Positions 34,931 to 43,534 of a stretch of 64,000 bases of DNA are shown piece after piece. Source of the stretch: Hydrogenophaga sp. Lineage in GTDB: Bacteria; Pseudomonadota; Gammaproteobacteria; Burkholderiales; Burkholderiaceae_C. Location of the stretch: positions 1-64,000 of the forward strand of contig NZ_JAUSCF010000017.1 of the NCBI RefSeq assembly GCF_030651625.1, read 5' to 3'. The stretch's first letter is position 1. Each line of letters opens with the position of its first letter. The translations under genes and the position numbers were made by a program. The notes below the pieces were generated by a model. That model was given only the letters and a program-made list of their open reading frames with translations, had not been told where the DNA came from and ran no database searches.

Positions 34931-35730
34931 ACGCCAACCCCGTGACCACAGAAAAACAGGACGACGGTATCTGGATCGTCACCCTCGACCGGCCCGACGT
35001 GCGCAACGCGGTTGATACACCCACAGCTCGAGCCCTGCACGCGGCCTTCCTCGCCTTCGAAGACGATGACGCCGCCAAGGTGGCGGTGTTTCACGGCGCG
35101 CACGGCCATTTCTGCGCCGGCTGGGACCTGCAGTTCGGCGCTGCACTGGCCGAACGCGGTGAAACCGGCGGTCTTGAAGCTCTGGACTTCGCCCCCGGTG
35201 ACACGCGCGCACTGGGACCGATGGGGCCGTCGCGATTGCACCTGAGCAAACCGGTGGTCGCCGCCGTCAGCGGGGCCGCCGTGGCCGGCGGCATGGAGCT
35301 CGCCTTGTGGTGCGACCTGCGGGTCATGGAGGAGGACGCCTATTTCGGTGTCTATTGCCGCCGTTTCGGTGTGCCACTGATCGACGGTGGAACGGTCCGG
35401 CTTCCACGCCTGATCGGCATGGGGCATGCCATGGATCTGATTCTCACCGGCCGCAAGGTGGAGGCTGACGAAGCCCGGCAGATGGGCCTGGCCAACCGCG
35501 TGGTGCCCAAGGGCCATGCGCGCGAAGCCGCCATCGCGTTGGCTCAGCAGCTTGCGGCCTTCCCCCAGGCCACCATGCGGGCCGACCGCGAAAGTGCCCA
35601 CCAACAATGGGATCTGCCCATGGGTGACGCGCTGCTTCAGGAGTGGGAACGGGGTCGCCAACGTATACCGGATGCGCTGGCGGGTGCGCGCCGATTCGCC
35701 GGCGGAACCGGGCGCCACGGCCAGTTCTGA
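34927..35730 (+). CDS. Enoyl-CoA hydratase/isomerase family protein
   Basis: This 267-residue crotonase has IWIVTLDRPDVRNAVDTPTA, oxyanion loop HGHFCAGWDLQFGAAL, second oxyanion helix VSGAAVAGGMELALWCDLRV and VYCRRFGVPLIDGGTVRLPR with an RLIGMGHAMDLILTGR helix. Start ATG 34927 overlaps the AtuA-like stop. By context it should act on an unsaturated branched acyl-CoA of the same pathway. Residue patterns do not separate hydratase from isomerase. Confidence 0.85.
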   Translation: MNANPVTTEKQDDGIWIVTLDRPDVRNAVDTPTARALHAAFLAFEDDDAAKVAVFHGAHGHFCAGWDLQFGAALAERGETGGLEALDFAPGDTRALGPMGPSRLHLSKPVVAAVSGAAVAGGMELALWCDLRVMEEDAYFGVYCRRFGVPLIDGGTVRLPRLIGMGHAMDLILTGRKVEADEARQMGLANRVVPKGHAREAAIALAQQLAAFPQATMRADRESAHQQWDLPMGDALLQEWERGRQRIPDALAGARRFAGGTGRHGQF

Positions 35731-35813
35731 CGCACAGGCCGCAGGTTCATCTGCCGATCGGTCCCCCGGCGGATGCCCCCATTGGCCCCGGTACAGCCGA
35801 ATGGCTTCGTATC

Positions 35814-36572
35814 ATGGACCGAATGAATGATCAATCGATGAACGCGCCCAGGGCCAGTCAGCTGGATGTGCTCGTGTTGCAGCACACCCTGGAAGATTCC
35901 CCTGGCTATCTGGGCCAATGGCTGGATGCACAGGGTGTGTCGTGGCGGGTGCTGTGTGCAGAAGCTGGCGAGGCCTATCCCGATTCAGTGAGCGGGTACC
36001 GTGCGCTGGCTGTGCTCGGTGGCGAATGGGGCGCCAACGACGACCGCCCCACGTTGCGCCAGGCCGAAGCCCTGATTCTCGAAGCCGATGCGCTGGGTAT
36101 TCCCGTCGTCGGGCATTGCCTGGGCGGCCAGCTCATGGCCCGTGCATTCGGCGGGCGGGTGGAACGCCTCCCCCAGCCCGAAGTGGGTTGGTTGCCCATA
36201 CGAAGGCGGGAAAGTGATGCGGCGCTCACCTGGCTGGGCGACGCGAGTGAAACCGTGGTCTATCAATGGCACTACGACAGTTTTGTGGAGCTGCCCGAAC
36301 ATGCTGAACTGTTGGCCACATCACCCATATGCGCCCACCAGGCCTTCGCCATCGGCCCCCACCTCGCCATGCAGTTTCACATCGAAATCACCCCCCGGAA
36401 AATCGCCACCTGGCTCGCCGAGCCTGGCGACGTGTACCCCGCAGCCATCACCCTGCACCCGGACAGCGTGCAGTCCCCCGCCGACATGAACGCAGCCACC
36501 GCGAAGTACCAAGCGGGCAGCCAGGCCTTGGCCGACCACATCTACACGCAGTGGCGTTCGCGCTGGCGGTGA
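35814..36572 (+). CDS. Class I glutamine amidotransferase-like protein
   Basis: This 252-residue protein has the class I GATase nucleophile elbow VVGHCLGGQLMARAFGG with Cys102, and the His189/Glu191 pair in MQFHIEIT, so the triad is intact. LAVLGGEWGANDD is the oxyanion strand region. ATGs at 35823 and 35838 are alternative starts. It resembles stand-alone GMP-synthase-like amidotransferases (COG0518) that use unknown acceptors or degrade gamma-glutamyl compounds. No synthetase partner is nearby. Confidence 0.8.
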   Translation: MDRMNDQSMNAPRASQLDVLVLQHTLEDSPGYLGQWLDAQGVSWRVLCAEAGEAYPDSVSGYRALAVLGGEWGANDDRPTLRQAEALILEADALGIPVVGHCLGGQLMARAFGGRVERLPQPEVGWLPIRRRESDAALTWLGDASETVVYQWHYDSFVELPEHAELLATSPICAHQAFAIGPHLAMQFHIEITPRKIATWLAEPGDVYPAAITLHPDSVQSPADMNAATAKYQAGSQALADHIYTQWRSRWR

Positions 36573-36660
36573 GCGGGCTGCCGGGCTCGCGAGCAGCCTG
36601 GCCGGGTTTCGACCGACTGAGCGCACGGAAGTGACGAAACCGGAGTGAGGTGCCTGATCC

Positions 36661-36744
36661 ACAGACACCGAGGAACCGGTACTGCCGGGCCTCTGGTGTC
36701 GCCCCCTTTGAGGGGGTCGCGCGAAGCGCGGCGGGGGCGGGCCC
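36661..36744. repeat. Intergenic repeat element after the amidotransferase gene
   Basis: Same modules as 30535-30620: GACACCGAGG, CCGG-TACT-GCCGGGCCTC, TGGTGTCGCCCCC and a GCGCGAAGCGCGGCGGGGG end. It lies between the convergent amidotransferase and BamE-like genes. Confidence 0.75.
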
Positions 36745-36769
36745 CAAGTACAGCGGCGGGGGTGTGCCT

Positions 36770-37345
36770 TTACTTCAAGAACACTTTGAGCATCGTGTCC
36801 GCATCGGTCTCCACCGAGGCCACGCGCCCCTGCTCATTGAAGATCACCGTGAAGGGTGAATAGCTCCACAGCCAGTAGCGCCAGCGCGGCGCATCCAGGT
36901 TGGGGTTTTCGCTGCTCACGGGGTAACCCACCGCCATCGCCACCTGCTCGCGGGTCATGCCCGGCGTCACGCGGGCGGTCTCGATCGCCTGGCGCACCTT
37001 GGGGCCGGCTTTGGCCACCACCGTGCGGGGGTCGGTGGCGACGATGTACCGCTGGGCAAAAGCCTCCTTGCTCAGGTCGCGGCTGTAGTCGTTGCCCAGC
37101 CATTGCCGTTTGCCCTCCATTTCCACCTCAACGCGGTTGCGCCCGAAGCCCTTGAAGGTCAGGGGCGTACCGTAGGGAACGATGCGCTTGCCGCTTTCTT
37201 CATAGTTGATGTCGCTGATCCAGCTGCCATCGGTGCGCATGTTGCAGCACAGGAAGCCCTGCTCGGGCACCTGTGCGTGGGTGAAGCTGCCAGGCAAGGC
37301 CATGCACAGACCCAGCACGGTGGGGAAGGCAGTTCGAAAGTTCAT
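36770..37345 (-). CDS. Secreted protein with BamE/SmpA-like domain
   Basis: This 191-residue protein has a signal peptide (MNFRTAFPTVLGLCMALPG, cleaved near HAQ) and a middle region with a CC pair (GFLCCNMRTDGSW). The C-terminal 60 residues have the BamE/OmlA-like pattern VTPGMTREQVAMAVGYP followed by WRYWLWSYSPFTVIFNEQGR. AGGGATA precedes ATG 37345. BamE-like domains are small periplasmic modules often attached to outer-membrane lipoproteins; here there is no lipobox. Function unknown. Confidence 0.68.
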   Translation of the reverse strand: MNFRTAFPTVLGLCMALPGSFTHAQVPEQGFLCCNMRTDGSWISDINYEESGKRIVPYGTPLTFKGFGRNRVEVEMEGKRQWLGNDYSRDLSKEAFAQRYIVATDPRTVVAKAGPKVRQAIETARVTPGMTREQVAMAVGYPVSSENPNLDAPRWRYWLWSYSPFTVIFNEQGRVASVETDADTMLKVFLK

Positions 37346-37484
37346 TGCAGTTATCCCTTGAAGGCAATCGGAAGGGCCACCCCATCGAGTGGCGTGCGAA
37401 GCCGCTGGCCTGTCGCACGCCCAGCGCCAACGCCGGCATGCCAACAAAGTGGCTGATCGGGGCGCGGTGCTGGTAGCCGCCCGG

Positions 37485-37925
37485 TCAAGCTGCCAGATCT
37501 GGAATCTTCAGCCCGTCCTTGGGGATCGGCCGAGGTCGGCCCTCGTTGTCGATCGCCACATAGGTCAGGCTGGCCTCGGTCACCTTGACGTACTGGCCCT
37601 GCGCCGAAAAACGCTCGGCGAAGACTTCGACCTGTACCGTGATGGATGTGTTGCCGACGCGCGAGACGTGCGAGAAGAAACTCAGGATGTCTCCCACGCG
37701 CACCGGCTGCTTGAAGATGAACTGGTTGACCGCCACCGTGGCCATGCGGCCGCGCACATAGCGAGCCGGCAGCACCGAGCCGGCCAGGTCGACCTGGGCC
37801 ATGACCCAGCCGCCAAAGATGTCGCCATTGCCGTTGGTGTCGGCTGGCATGGGGATGACTTTCAACACCAGTTCACGGTCCTGGGGCAGGGCACTTTCGG
37901 GGCGGGGGCTTGATTCGGTGGACAT
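37485..37925 (-). CDS. Acyl-CoA thioesterase, YciA-like hotdog fold
   Basis: This 146-residue protein has the hotdog signature MPADTNGNGDIFGGWVMAQ (N/D-x-G-x-IFGGW active-site helix) and a C-terminal strand ASLTYVAIDNEGRPRPIP, matching YciA/acyl-CoA hydrolases. It hydrolyses acyl-CoAs in the cytosol. ATG 37925 is chosen because the family starts near this point. It is divergent from the Atm1-like exporter by 37 bp. Confidence 0.88.
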   Translation of the reverse strand: MSTESSPRPESALPQDRELVLKVIPMPADTNGNGDIFGGWVMAQVDLAGSVLPARYVRGRMATVAVNQFIFKQPVRVGDILSFFSHVSRVGNTSITVQVEVFAERFSAQGQYVKVTEASLTYVAIDNEGRPRPIPKDGLKIPDLAA

Positions 37926-37962
37926 GGTCACAATCTGGAAACAACAGCACACATTCTCGTTC

Positions 37963-39876
37963 ATGCGCCCCACTGCCGTCTCCCAGCCGCTCCCCGTCGA
38001 TCCCGCGTCATCCGCAACACCCCCCTCCGGGCGCTCCGACTGGGCCACTCTGTCGCGGCTGCTGCCCTACCTTTGGCGCTACAAGTGGCGCGTGGTGCTT
38101 GCGCTGGGCTTCATGGTGGCGGCCAAGATGGCCAATGTGAGCGTGCCGCTGTTGCTCAAGGAGCTGGTGGATGCGATGAGCATCCGGCCCGGCAGCGTGG
38201 AGTCGATGCTGGTGGTGCCGGTGGGTCTGCTGCTGGCGTATGGCGGGCTGCGCCTGTCCACCAGCGTGTTCACCGAACTGCGCGAACTGGTGTTCGCCAA
38301 AGCCACCGAAGGCGCCACGCGCAGCATCGCGCTGGAGGTGTTCGGCCACCTTCACGCCCTGAGCCTGCGTTTCCACCTGGAGCGGCAGACCGGCGGCATG
38401 ACCCGCGACATCGAGCGCGGCACCCGGGGAGTGCAGTCGCTGATCTCGTATTCGCTCTACAGCATCGTTCCCACCCTGATCGAGGTGACCATGGTGCTGG
38501 CGCTGCTGGGCACCAAGTTCGACATGGGCTACGTGTGGATCACGCTGGTGGCGCTGGTGTTGTACGTGACCTTCACCGTGGTGGTGACAGAGTGGCGCAC
38601 CAAGTTCCGACGCCAGATGAACGAGCTGGAATCGGTCAGCCAGACCCGCGCCATCGACTCGCTGCTGAACTACGAGACGGTCAAGTACTTCAACAACGAA
38701 GCTTTCGAGGCCAGCCGGTACGACGAAGCCCTGGAAAAGCTGCGCCGCGCCCGCATCAAGAGCCAGACCACGCTGTCCCTGCTCAACGCGGGTCAGCAAC
38801 TGGTGATCGCCATCGCGCTGGTGCTCATGCTCTGGCGCGCCACCCAGGGCGTGGCAAACGGCGAGATGACGCTGGGCGACCTGGTCATGGTCAACGCCTT
38901 CATGATCCAGCTCTACATTCCACTAGGGTTCCTGGGCGTGCTCTACCGCGAGATCAAGCAGAGCCTGACCGACCTGGACAAGATGTTCGTGTTGCTGGAA
39001 AAGGAGCGCGAGATCGCCGATGCGCCCGATGCCCGGCCGCTGGCACTGGATGGCCCGCCGGCGGTGAGGTTCGAGAACGTGCGCTTTGCCTACGAGCCGG
39101 CGCGCGAGATCCTGCACGGGGTGAGCTTCGAGATTCCACCCGGTAAGACCGTGGCAGTGGTCGGGCCGTCCGGCTCGGGCAAGTCCACCCTGGCGCGGCT
39201 GCTGTACCGTTTTTACGATGTGTCGAACCATGAGCCCCCACGCTCCCTCGCTGCGCGAGGTCCGCTGCCCCCCGAGGGGGCTGAAGTCAGCTTGGGGCGG
39301 CCCGGCGCTGAATTCGGTCGCATTCTCATCAACGGTCAGGACATCCGCGAAGTCACGCAGTCGAGCGTTCGGCAGGCCATCGGCATCGTTCCGCAGGACA
39401 CCGTGCTGTTCAACGACACCATTGAATACAACATCCTCTACGGCCGACCCGACGCAGGGCATGAAGCGGCGGTGGCGGCAGCCAGCGCGGCGCACATTCA
39501 CAGCTTCATCGAAAAGCTGCCGCTGGGCTACCGCACCATGGTGGGCGAGCGCGGTCTGAAGCTCTCGGGTGGTGAAAAGCAGCGCGTGGCCATTGCGCGC
39601 ACCCTGTTGAAGAATCCGCCCATCGTGATCTTCGACGAAGCCACTTCGGCGCTGGACTCGGCCAACGAGCGGGCCATTCAGGCGGAGCTGAAGTCGGCGG
39701 CTCGCAACAAGACCACGCTGGTGATTGCGCACCGTTTGTCTACGGTGGTGGATGCGCATGAGATCCTGGTGCTGGTGAATGGCGAAATCGTGGAACGGGG
39801 GACGCATGCACAGCTGGTGTCCTCGGGTGGCGTGTATGCGGGGATGTGGGCGTTGCAGCAGTCCGGGGCGGATTGA
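37963..39876 (+). CDS. Atm1/HMT1-type ABC exporter with an in-frame repeat insertion
   Basis: This 637-residue half-transporter has six membrane helices (about 35-320) and an ABC ATPase: Walker A GPSGSGKS (401-408), Q-loop IVPQDTVLFNDTI, signature LSGGEKQRVAIARTLL, Walker B VIFDEATSALDS, H-loop IAHRLST. The Atm1/ABCB7 family is marked by LRFHLERQTGGMTRDIERGT and NYETVKYFNNEAFE; members export glutathione-linked or heavy-metal-related compounds. Residues 422-451 (39226-39315) are an extra 30-residue Pro/Arg/Gly-rich segment between YDVS and GRILINGQD, encoded by a repeat element. The frame is kept and all motifs remain, so the gene is probably still functional. Confidence 0.88.
   Translation: MRPTAVSQPLPVDPASSATPPSGRSDWATLSRLLPYLWRYKWRVVLALGFMVAAKMANVSVPLLLKELVDAMSIRPGSVESMLVVPVGLLLAYGGLRLSTSVFTELRELVFAKATEGATRSIALEVFGHLHALSLRFHLERQTGGMTRDIERGTRGVQSLISYSLYSIVPTLIEVTMVLALLGTKFDMGYVWITLVALVLYVTFTVVVTEWRTKFRRQMNELESVSQTRAIDSLLNYETVKYFNNEAFEASRYDEALEKLRRARIKSQTTLSLLNAGQQLVIAIALVLMLWRATQGVANGEMTLGDLVMVNAFMIQLYIPLGFLGVLYREIKQSLTDLDKMFVLLEKEREIADAPDARPLALDGPPAVRFENVRFAYEPAREILHGVSFEIPPGKTVAVVGPSGSGKSTLARLLYRFYDVSNHEPPRSLAARGPLPPEGAEVSLGRPGAEFGRILINGQDIREVTQSSVRQAIGIVPQDTVLFNDTIEYNILYGRPDAGHEAAVAAASAAHIHSFIEKLPLGYRTMVGERGLKLSGGEKQRVAIARTLLKNPPIVIFDEATSALDSANERAIQAELKSAARNKTTLVIAHRLSTVVDAHEILVLVNGEIVERGTHAQLVSSGGVYAGMWALQQSGAD
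39226..39315. repeat. Repeat element inserted in frame inside an ABC transporter gene
   Basis: This 90-bp block contains CTCGCTGCGCGAG, CTGCCCCCCGAGGGGGCTG and CTTGGGGCGGCCCGGCGC, modules of the local intergenic repeats. It is a multiple of three and lacks stops in the transporter frame. Relatives of this ABC ATPase go straight from the D-V-S turn to the G-x-I/V-LI-G strand without it. Confidence 0.82.
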
Positions 39877-39884
39877 ATATCCCC

Positions 39885-40028
39885 CCCGCGCCGCCTTCGG
39901 CGTCACCCCTCAGGGGGCAACAGCAGCGACCCGGCAAAGCCGGCTCCGCGCTGTTCTGGATTCACCCCCCCCTCAGGCGCGCAGGCATCGGCCCCTGGGG
40001 AGTGACGCCGAGGGCAGCGCGGCGCGGG
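39885..40028. repeat. Long imperfect palindromic repeat element before the lysR gene
   Basis: The left end (CCGCGCCGCCTTCGGCGTCA, CCCCTCAGGGGGC) and the right end (GCCCCTGGGGAGTGACGCCG, then GCGCGGCGCGGG) are imperfect inverted repeats about 144 bp apart; a CCCGGCAAAGCCGG palindrome lies between. It looks like a non-coding MITE- or REP-like element in the 171-bp gap between the exporter and the LysR gene. Confidence 0.75.
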
Positions 40029-40047
40029 AGTGTCACAATCCGCGTCC

Positions 40048-40974
40048 ATGGAAACCAAATGGCTCGAGGATTTCGTCAGCCTCGCTGAAACCCGAAGCTT
40101 CAGCCGCTCGGCGTTGCTCAGGCACGTCACCCAGCCCGCATTCTCCCGGCGCATCCAGTCATTGGAGGCCTGGGCAGGCACCGATCTGGTTGATCGTTCG
40201 TCGTATCCCACCCGGCTCACGCCAGCCGGTCAGACGTTGTACGACCAGGCGCTGGAGATGCTCCAGGCCCTCCAGAGCACACGCGCGATGCTGCGCGCTC
40301 ACACCGCGGCGGCGCAAGACGTGATCGAATTCGCGGTGCCGCACACGCTGGCATTCACCTTCTTCCCGTCCTGGCTGTCCGGCTTGCGCGAGATCAGCGG
40401 CCCCATCAAGAGCCGCCTGATTGCACTCAATGTGCACGATGCCGTGATGCGCCTGGTCGAGGGCAGTTGCGACTTGCTGATTGCGTACCATCACGCGGCC
40501 CAGCCGATCCAGCTCGACGCCGAGCGCTATGAAATGATGCCCCTGGGACGCGAGTTGCTGGCGCCCTATGTGCGGCCCGACGAACTTGGGGCCCCGCTGT
40601 ATGCGCTCCCTGGCACGGCCAGCCAGCCGGTGCCCTACCTGGCCTATGCGCCCGGCGCCTATCTGGGGCGGGCGGTGGATCAGCTGGTGAAGCAGGGTGG
40701 CACGCCGGTTCACCTGGACCGCATTTACGAAACCGACATGGCCGAAGGACTCAAGGCCATGGCCCTGGAGGGGCATGGCATCGCCTTCCTGCCGGCCAGC
40801 GCGGTGCGCAAGGAGGTGCGCGCCAAGAAACTGGTGTCTGCGGGCGGGGGGCTGGAAGCCGAACTCGACATCCGCATTTACCGTGCACGACCGATGGACA
40901 CCCAGAAGGGCAAACGAGCGGTACAGGTGTTCTGGAGTCGGCTGGCCGAGAGTCTGACCCGCAGCAAAGCCTGA
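40048..40974 (+). CDS. LysR-family transcriptional regulator, HypT-like
   Basis: This 308-residue regulator begins with the winged helix-turn-helix METKWLEDFVSLAETRSFSR ... LRHVTQPAFSRRIQSLEAW and continues with a periplasmic-binding-like effector domain. The KWLEDF start and the RHVTQPAFSRRI recognition helix resemble the HypT (YjiE) group, which senses hypochlorite by methionine oxidation, but that role is not shown here. GTG 40030 upstream is an alternative start. Its target is not evident: the next gene is a broken solute-binding protein. Confidence 0.85.
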   Translation: METKWLEDFVSLAETRSFSRSALLRHVTQPAFSRRIQSLEAWAGTDLVDRSSYPTRLTPAGQTLYDQALEMLQALQSTRAMLRAHTAAAQDVIEFAVPHTLAFTFFPSWLSGLREISGPIKSRLIALNVHDAVMRLVEGSCDLLIAYHHAAQPIQLDAERYEMMPLGRELLAPYVRPDELGAPLYALPGTASQPVPYLAYAPGAYLGRAVDQLVKQGGTPVHLDRIYETDMAEGLKAMALEGHGIAFLPASAVRKEVRAKKLVSAGGGLEAELDIRIYRARPMDTQKGKRAVQVFWSRLAESLTRSKA

Positions 40975-40994
40975 AAAGGAGGGCAGGCGTCCCG

Positions 40995-41327
40995 GTGGTG
41001 TCGACCCGCAACACCACGCCGCCGGTGGCGCTTCATCGGGTGGATCTGGAGCGCTGCCTCAAGCTCGACATCTTCAAAGCCGACCGCTACGAGCGCGCGG
41101 TGGAGTTGGTGGAGAGCGCCAAGGTCCAGGCGTTTGCCATGGATGACGTGCTGCTCTACGGCATGGCCACCGGAAGGGCAGATCCGAAAGCGCTGAAGCT
41201 GGTGGGGTGGTTCTTCACCACCGAGCCGCTGGCCATCATGCTGCCCAAGGACGAGTCTGCTTTCACGAAGATCATCGACGATGAGATGCGACGCTTGGAG
41301 GGGGGCGGCGCCCTTGGGCCGGCGTAG
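40995..41327 (+). pseudogene. Remnant of a glutamate/aspartate-type ABC solute-binding protein
   Basis: The frame (110 codons, GTG 40995) contains only a C-terminal part of a GltI-like binding protein: DRYERAVELVESAKVQAFAM, DDVLLYGMA, VGWFFTTEPLAIMLPKDES and KIIDDEMRRL. The N-terminal two thirds and signal peptide are absent, and the sequence after EMRRL changes abruptly into a repeat element (41297 on), removing the usual last 25 residues. It is a decayed gene, perhaps left by deletion between repeats or by repeat insertion. Confidence 0.8.
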
Positions 41328-41374
41328 CCGGACCCTCGGCGCCCCTTGACTGGGGGCACGCGCTCCGCAGGGTG
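41297..41374. repeat. Repeat element replacing the 3' end of a solute-binding-protein gene
   Basis: Block with GGCGGCGCC, CCGGCGTAGCCGG, GGCGCC and GGGGGCACGCGCTCCGC modules related to the other copies. It begins exactly where the binding-protein homology ends. Confidence 0.7.
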
Positions 41375-41458
41375 AGTTGAATTGAGTTGAAGGCAGGGTG
41401 CTCGTCGAACGTCTGCAGTTATCGGGAGACCTCCACGCCGGTTTGAGACAATCGGGCG

Positions 41459-42505
41459 ATGAACTCCACAGCCTCCAGCACCCTCACCATCACCCGCCCA
41501 GACGACTGGCACCTGCATGTGCGCGATGGCGACGCCTTGCGCACCGTGGTGCCGCACACTGCAGCACAGTTTGGCCGTGCCATCATCATGCCCAATCTCA
41601 AGCCACCGGTGACCACTGCGGCCCAGGCCACGGCCTATGCCGAACGCATCCGCGCGGCCGTGCCTGCGGGCATGGCGTTCGAGCCGCTGATGACGCTGTA
41701 CCTCACCGACAACCTGCCACCAGACGAAATCACCCGGGCGAAAGACGCAGGTGTGGTGGCCGTGAAGCTGTACCCGGCAGGCGCCACCACCAACAGCGAT
41801 GCTGGCGTGACCGACATCCGCAAGACCCACAAGACGCTGGAAGCCATGCAGCGTGCGGGTGTGCTCCTGCTGGTGCACGGCGAAGTCACGTCGCCCGACA
41901 TCGATCTATTCGACCGCGAAGCGGTGTTCATCGAACAGCATCTGGAGCCGCTGCGCCGCGATTTCCCGGAACTCAAGATCGTGATGGAACACATCACCAC
42001 CAGGGAAGCCGCCCAGTACGTGACTGAGGGCGACCGGTTCCTGGGCGCCACCATCACCGCCCACCACCTGCTCTACAACCGCAACGCGATTTTCACGGGC
42101 GGTATCCGCCCACATTACTACTGCCTGCCGGTGCTCAAGCGCGAGACCCATCGTCTGGCCCTGGTCGCTGCGGCCACAGGCGGAGGCGATCGCTTCTTTC
42201 TGGGTACCGACAGCGCGCCGCACCCGGCGCATCTGAAAGAGCACGCCACCGGGTGTGCCGGCTGCTACACGGCTCACGCAGCCATCGAGATGTACGCCGA
42301 GGCTTTTGAGGCTGCTAGCGCCCTCGACAAGCTCGAAGCCTTTGCCAGTTTCAACGGGCCGGCTTTTTATGGCCTGCCTCGCAACACCGGCACCATCACC
42401 TTGCGCAGGGAGCACTGGACGCCGCCAGCCAGTTTCACATTCGGCGAAGCCGAACTCAAACCCTTGCGCTCGGGCGAGGCGTTGCCCTGGCGATTGGTGG
42501 CCTGA
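41459..42505 (+). CDS. pyrC: Dihydroorotase
   Basis: This 348-residue class II dihydroorotase has the metal-binding [10 protein letters not shown] (His18, His20), the carboxylated lysine in [18 protein letters not shown], His in LLVHGEV, His in [10 protein letters not shown] and catalytic Asp in [10 protein letters not shown]. It closes N-carbamoyl-aspartate to dihydroorotate in pyrimidine synthesis. The length is as expected for E. coli-type PyrC. DUF3025 follows 44 bp downstream. Confidence 0.95.
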   Translation: MNSTASSTLTITRPDDWHLHVRDGDALRTVVPHTAAQFGRAIIMPNLKPPVTTAAQATAYAERIRAAVPAGMAFEPLMTLYLTDNLPPDEITRAKDAGVVAVKLYPAGATTNSDAGVTDIRKTHKTLEAMQRAGVLLLVHGEVTSPDIDLFDREAVFIEQHLEPLRRDFPELKIVMEHITTREAAQYVTEGDRFLGATITAHHLLYNRNAIFTGGIRPHYYCLPVLKRETHRLALVAAATGGGDRFFLGTDSAPHPAHLKEHATGCAGCYTAHAAIEMYAEAFEAASALDKLEAFASFNGPAFYGLPRNTGTITLRREHWTPPASFTFGEAELKPLRSGEALPWRLVA

Positions 42506-42549
42506 CGCGATCAGACGGTAGCTGCAATGCGGGCGATCGTGACACCGAC

Positions 42550-43350
42550 ATGAGCCTGGCTCAGGAGCTCCAATGGGAGCGACCCTGGTTTTCAGCGGTC
42601 GCTGCCAATGGCGAGGCCGTTCGCCAGCGGTGGGGCGCAGGCGCCGTCTTGTCGCACGCATTGAATGAACGCGTGGGGACCGTGGGTTTCGCAGGGACGC
42701 ATCGTCCGCCTCGCTTCGTAGCGCAGAGCGAACTGCCAACTGGTGCAGCCTACGAGAGCCATATATTCCAGACCGGTTGTGTGCCCACAAGGGACAACCT
42801 GCACGATTTCTTCAACGGTCTGGTCTGGCTGCGCTTTCCGTGCACCAAAAAGCGGCTCAATCAATTGCAGGCGGCGGAAATCGCTGCGGCTGGCGTGGGT
42901 GCTGTGCGAGGCAGGGTTCGCGATGCCCTGACCTTGTTCGACGAAAACGCGGCACTCCTTCAGGCGCCTGATCCGGTCTGGGATGCACTGCTGGCGCGCG
43001 ACTGGCAACGGCTCTTTGTCACCCTGCGTCCGCTCTGGTCCGAGGCCCGCCTGGTACTTTTCGGGCATGCCTTGCTGGAGAAACTGGTGCTGCCGTACAA
43101 GTCGATCACCGCACACGTGTACCGGCATCCGGTGCCGCCGCTTCTGGGAAGCGATTTGGCTCGCTGGGACGGGTGGCTGGCAGCGTGCCTGAACCGGGAG
43201 GAAATGGCCACCAAACCGTTCACGCCACTCCCTGTGCTGGGTGTGCCGGGCTGGTGGCCCGAGAACACTGCGCCTGGGTTTTATGAAGATTCTGCCGTGT
43301 TTCGCGCTCCGCGCCTTCAATCCACCGCAGCAAGCACAGTAACGTCTTGA
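42550..43350 (+). CDS. DUF3025 protein
   Basis: This 266-residue protein carries the DUF3025 signature [20 protein letters not shown] with [12 protein letters not shown] before it and [20 protein letters not shown] after it, ending in [16 protein letters not shown]. The family is widespread in betaproteobacteria next to pyrC and has no known function. The conserved His/Asp/Asn in the signature suggest an enzyme, but that is only inference. Confidence 0.85.
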   Translation: MSLAQELQWERPWFSAVAANGEAVRQRWGAGAVLSHALNERVGTVGFAGTHRPPRFVAQSELPTGAAYESHIFQTGCVPTRDNLHDFFNGLVWLRFPCTKKRLNQLQAAEIAAAGVGAVRGRVRDALTLFDENAALLQAPDPVWDALLARDWQRLFVTLRPLWSEARLVLFGHALLEKLVLPYKSITAHVYRHPVPPLLGSDLARWDGWLAACLNREEMATKPFTPLPVLGVPGWWPENTAPGFYEDSAVFRAPRLQSTAASTVTS

Positions 43351-43366
43351 ATTTCAAGGCGTTTTC

Positions 43367-43394
43367 CTTGATTTTCCGCACCTCGGCCTCATAC
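43367..43394 (+). promoter_or_regulatory. Possible sigma-32 promoter for htpX
   Basis: CTTGATT, 13 bp, then CCTCATAC fits the heat-shock consensus CTTGAAA-N11-16-CCCCATNT with one mismatch in the -35 and two in the -10. It starts 17 bp after the DUF3025 stop and its -10 element ends 141 bp before the htpX start codon (ATG 43535). Confidence 0.42.
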
Positions 43395-43534
43395 TGAAAC
43401 CTCGGTATCATGCGCGCTGTCCGGACTGGTCATGCCGGTCCCGAGACACCGGTGAAAACGGGAACCTTGCGCGCATCTGCCGGATCGCAAGCCCATGCCG
43501 GAGCGCCCCGGATTTAGCCATTACTGGAGAAAAA

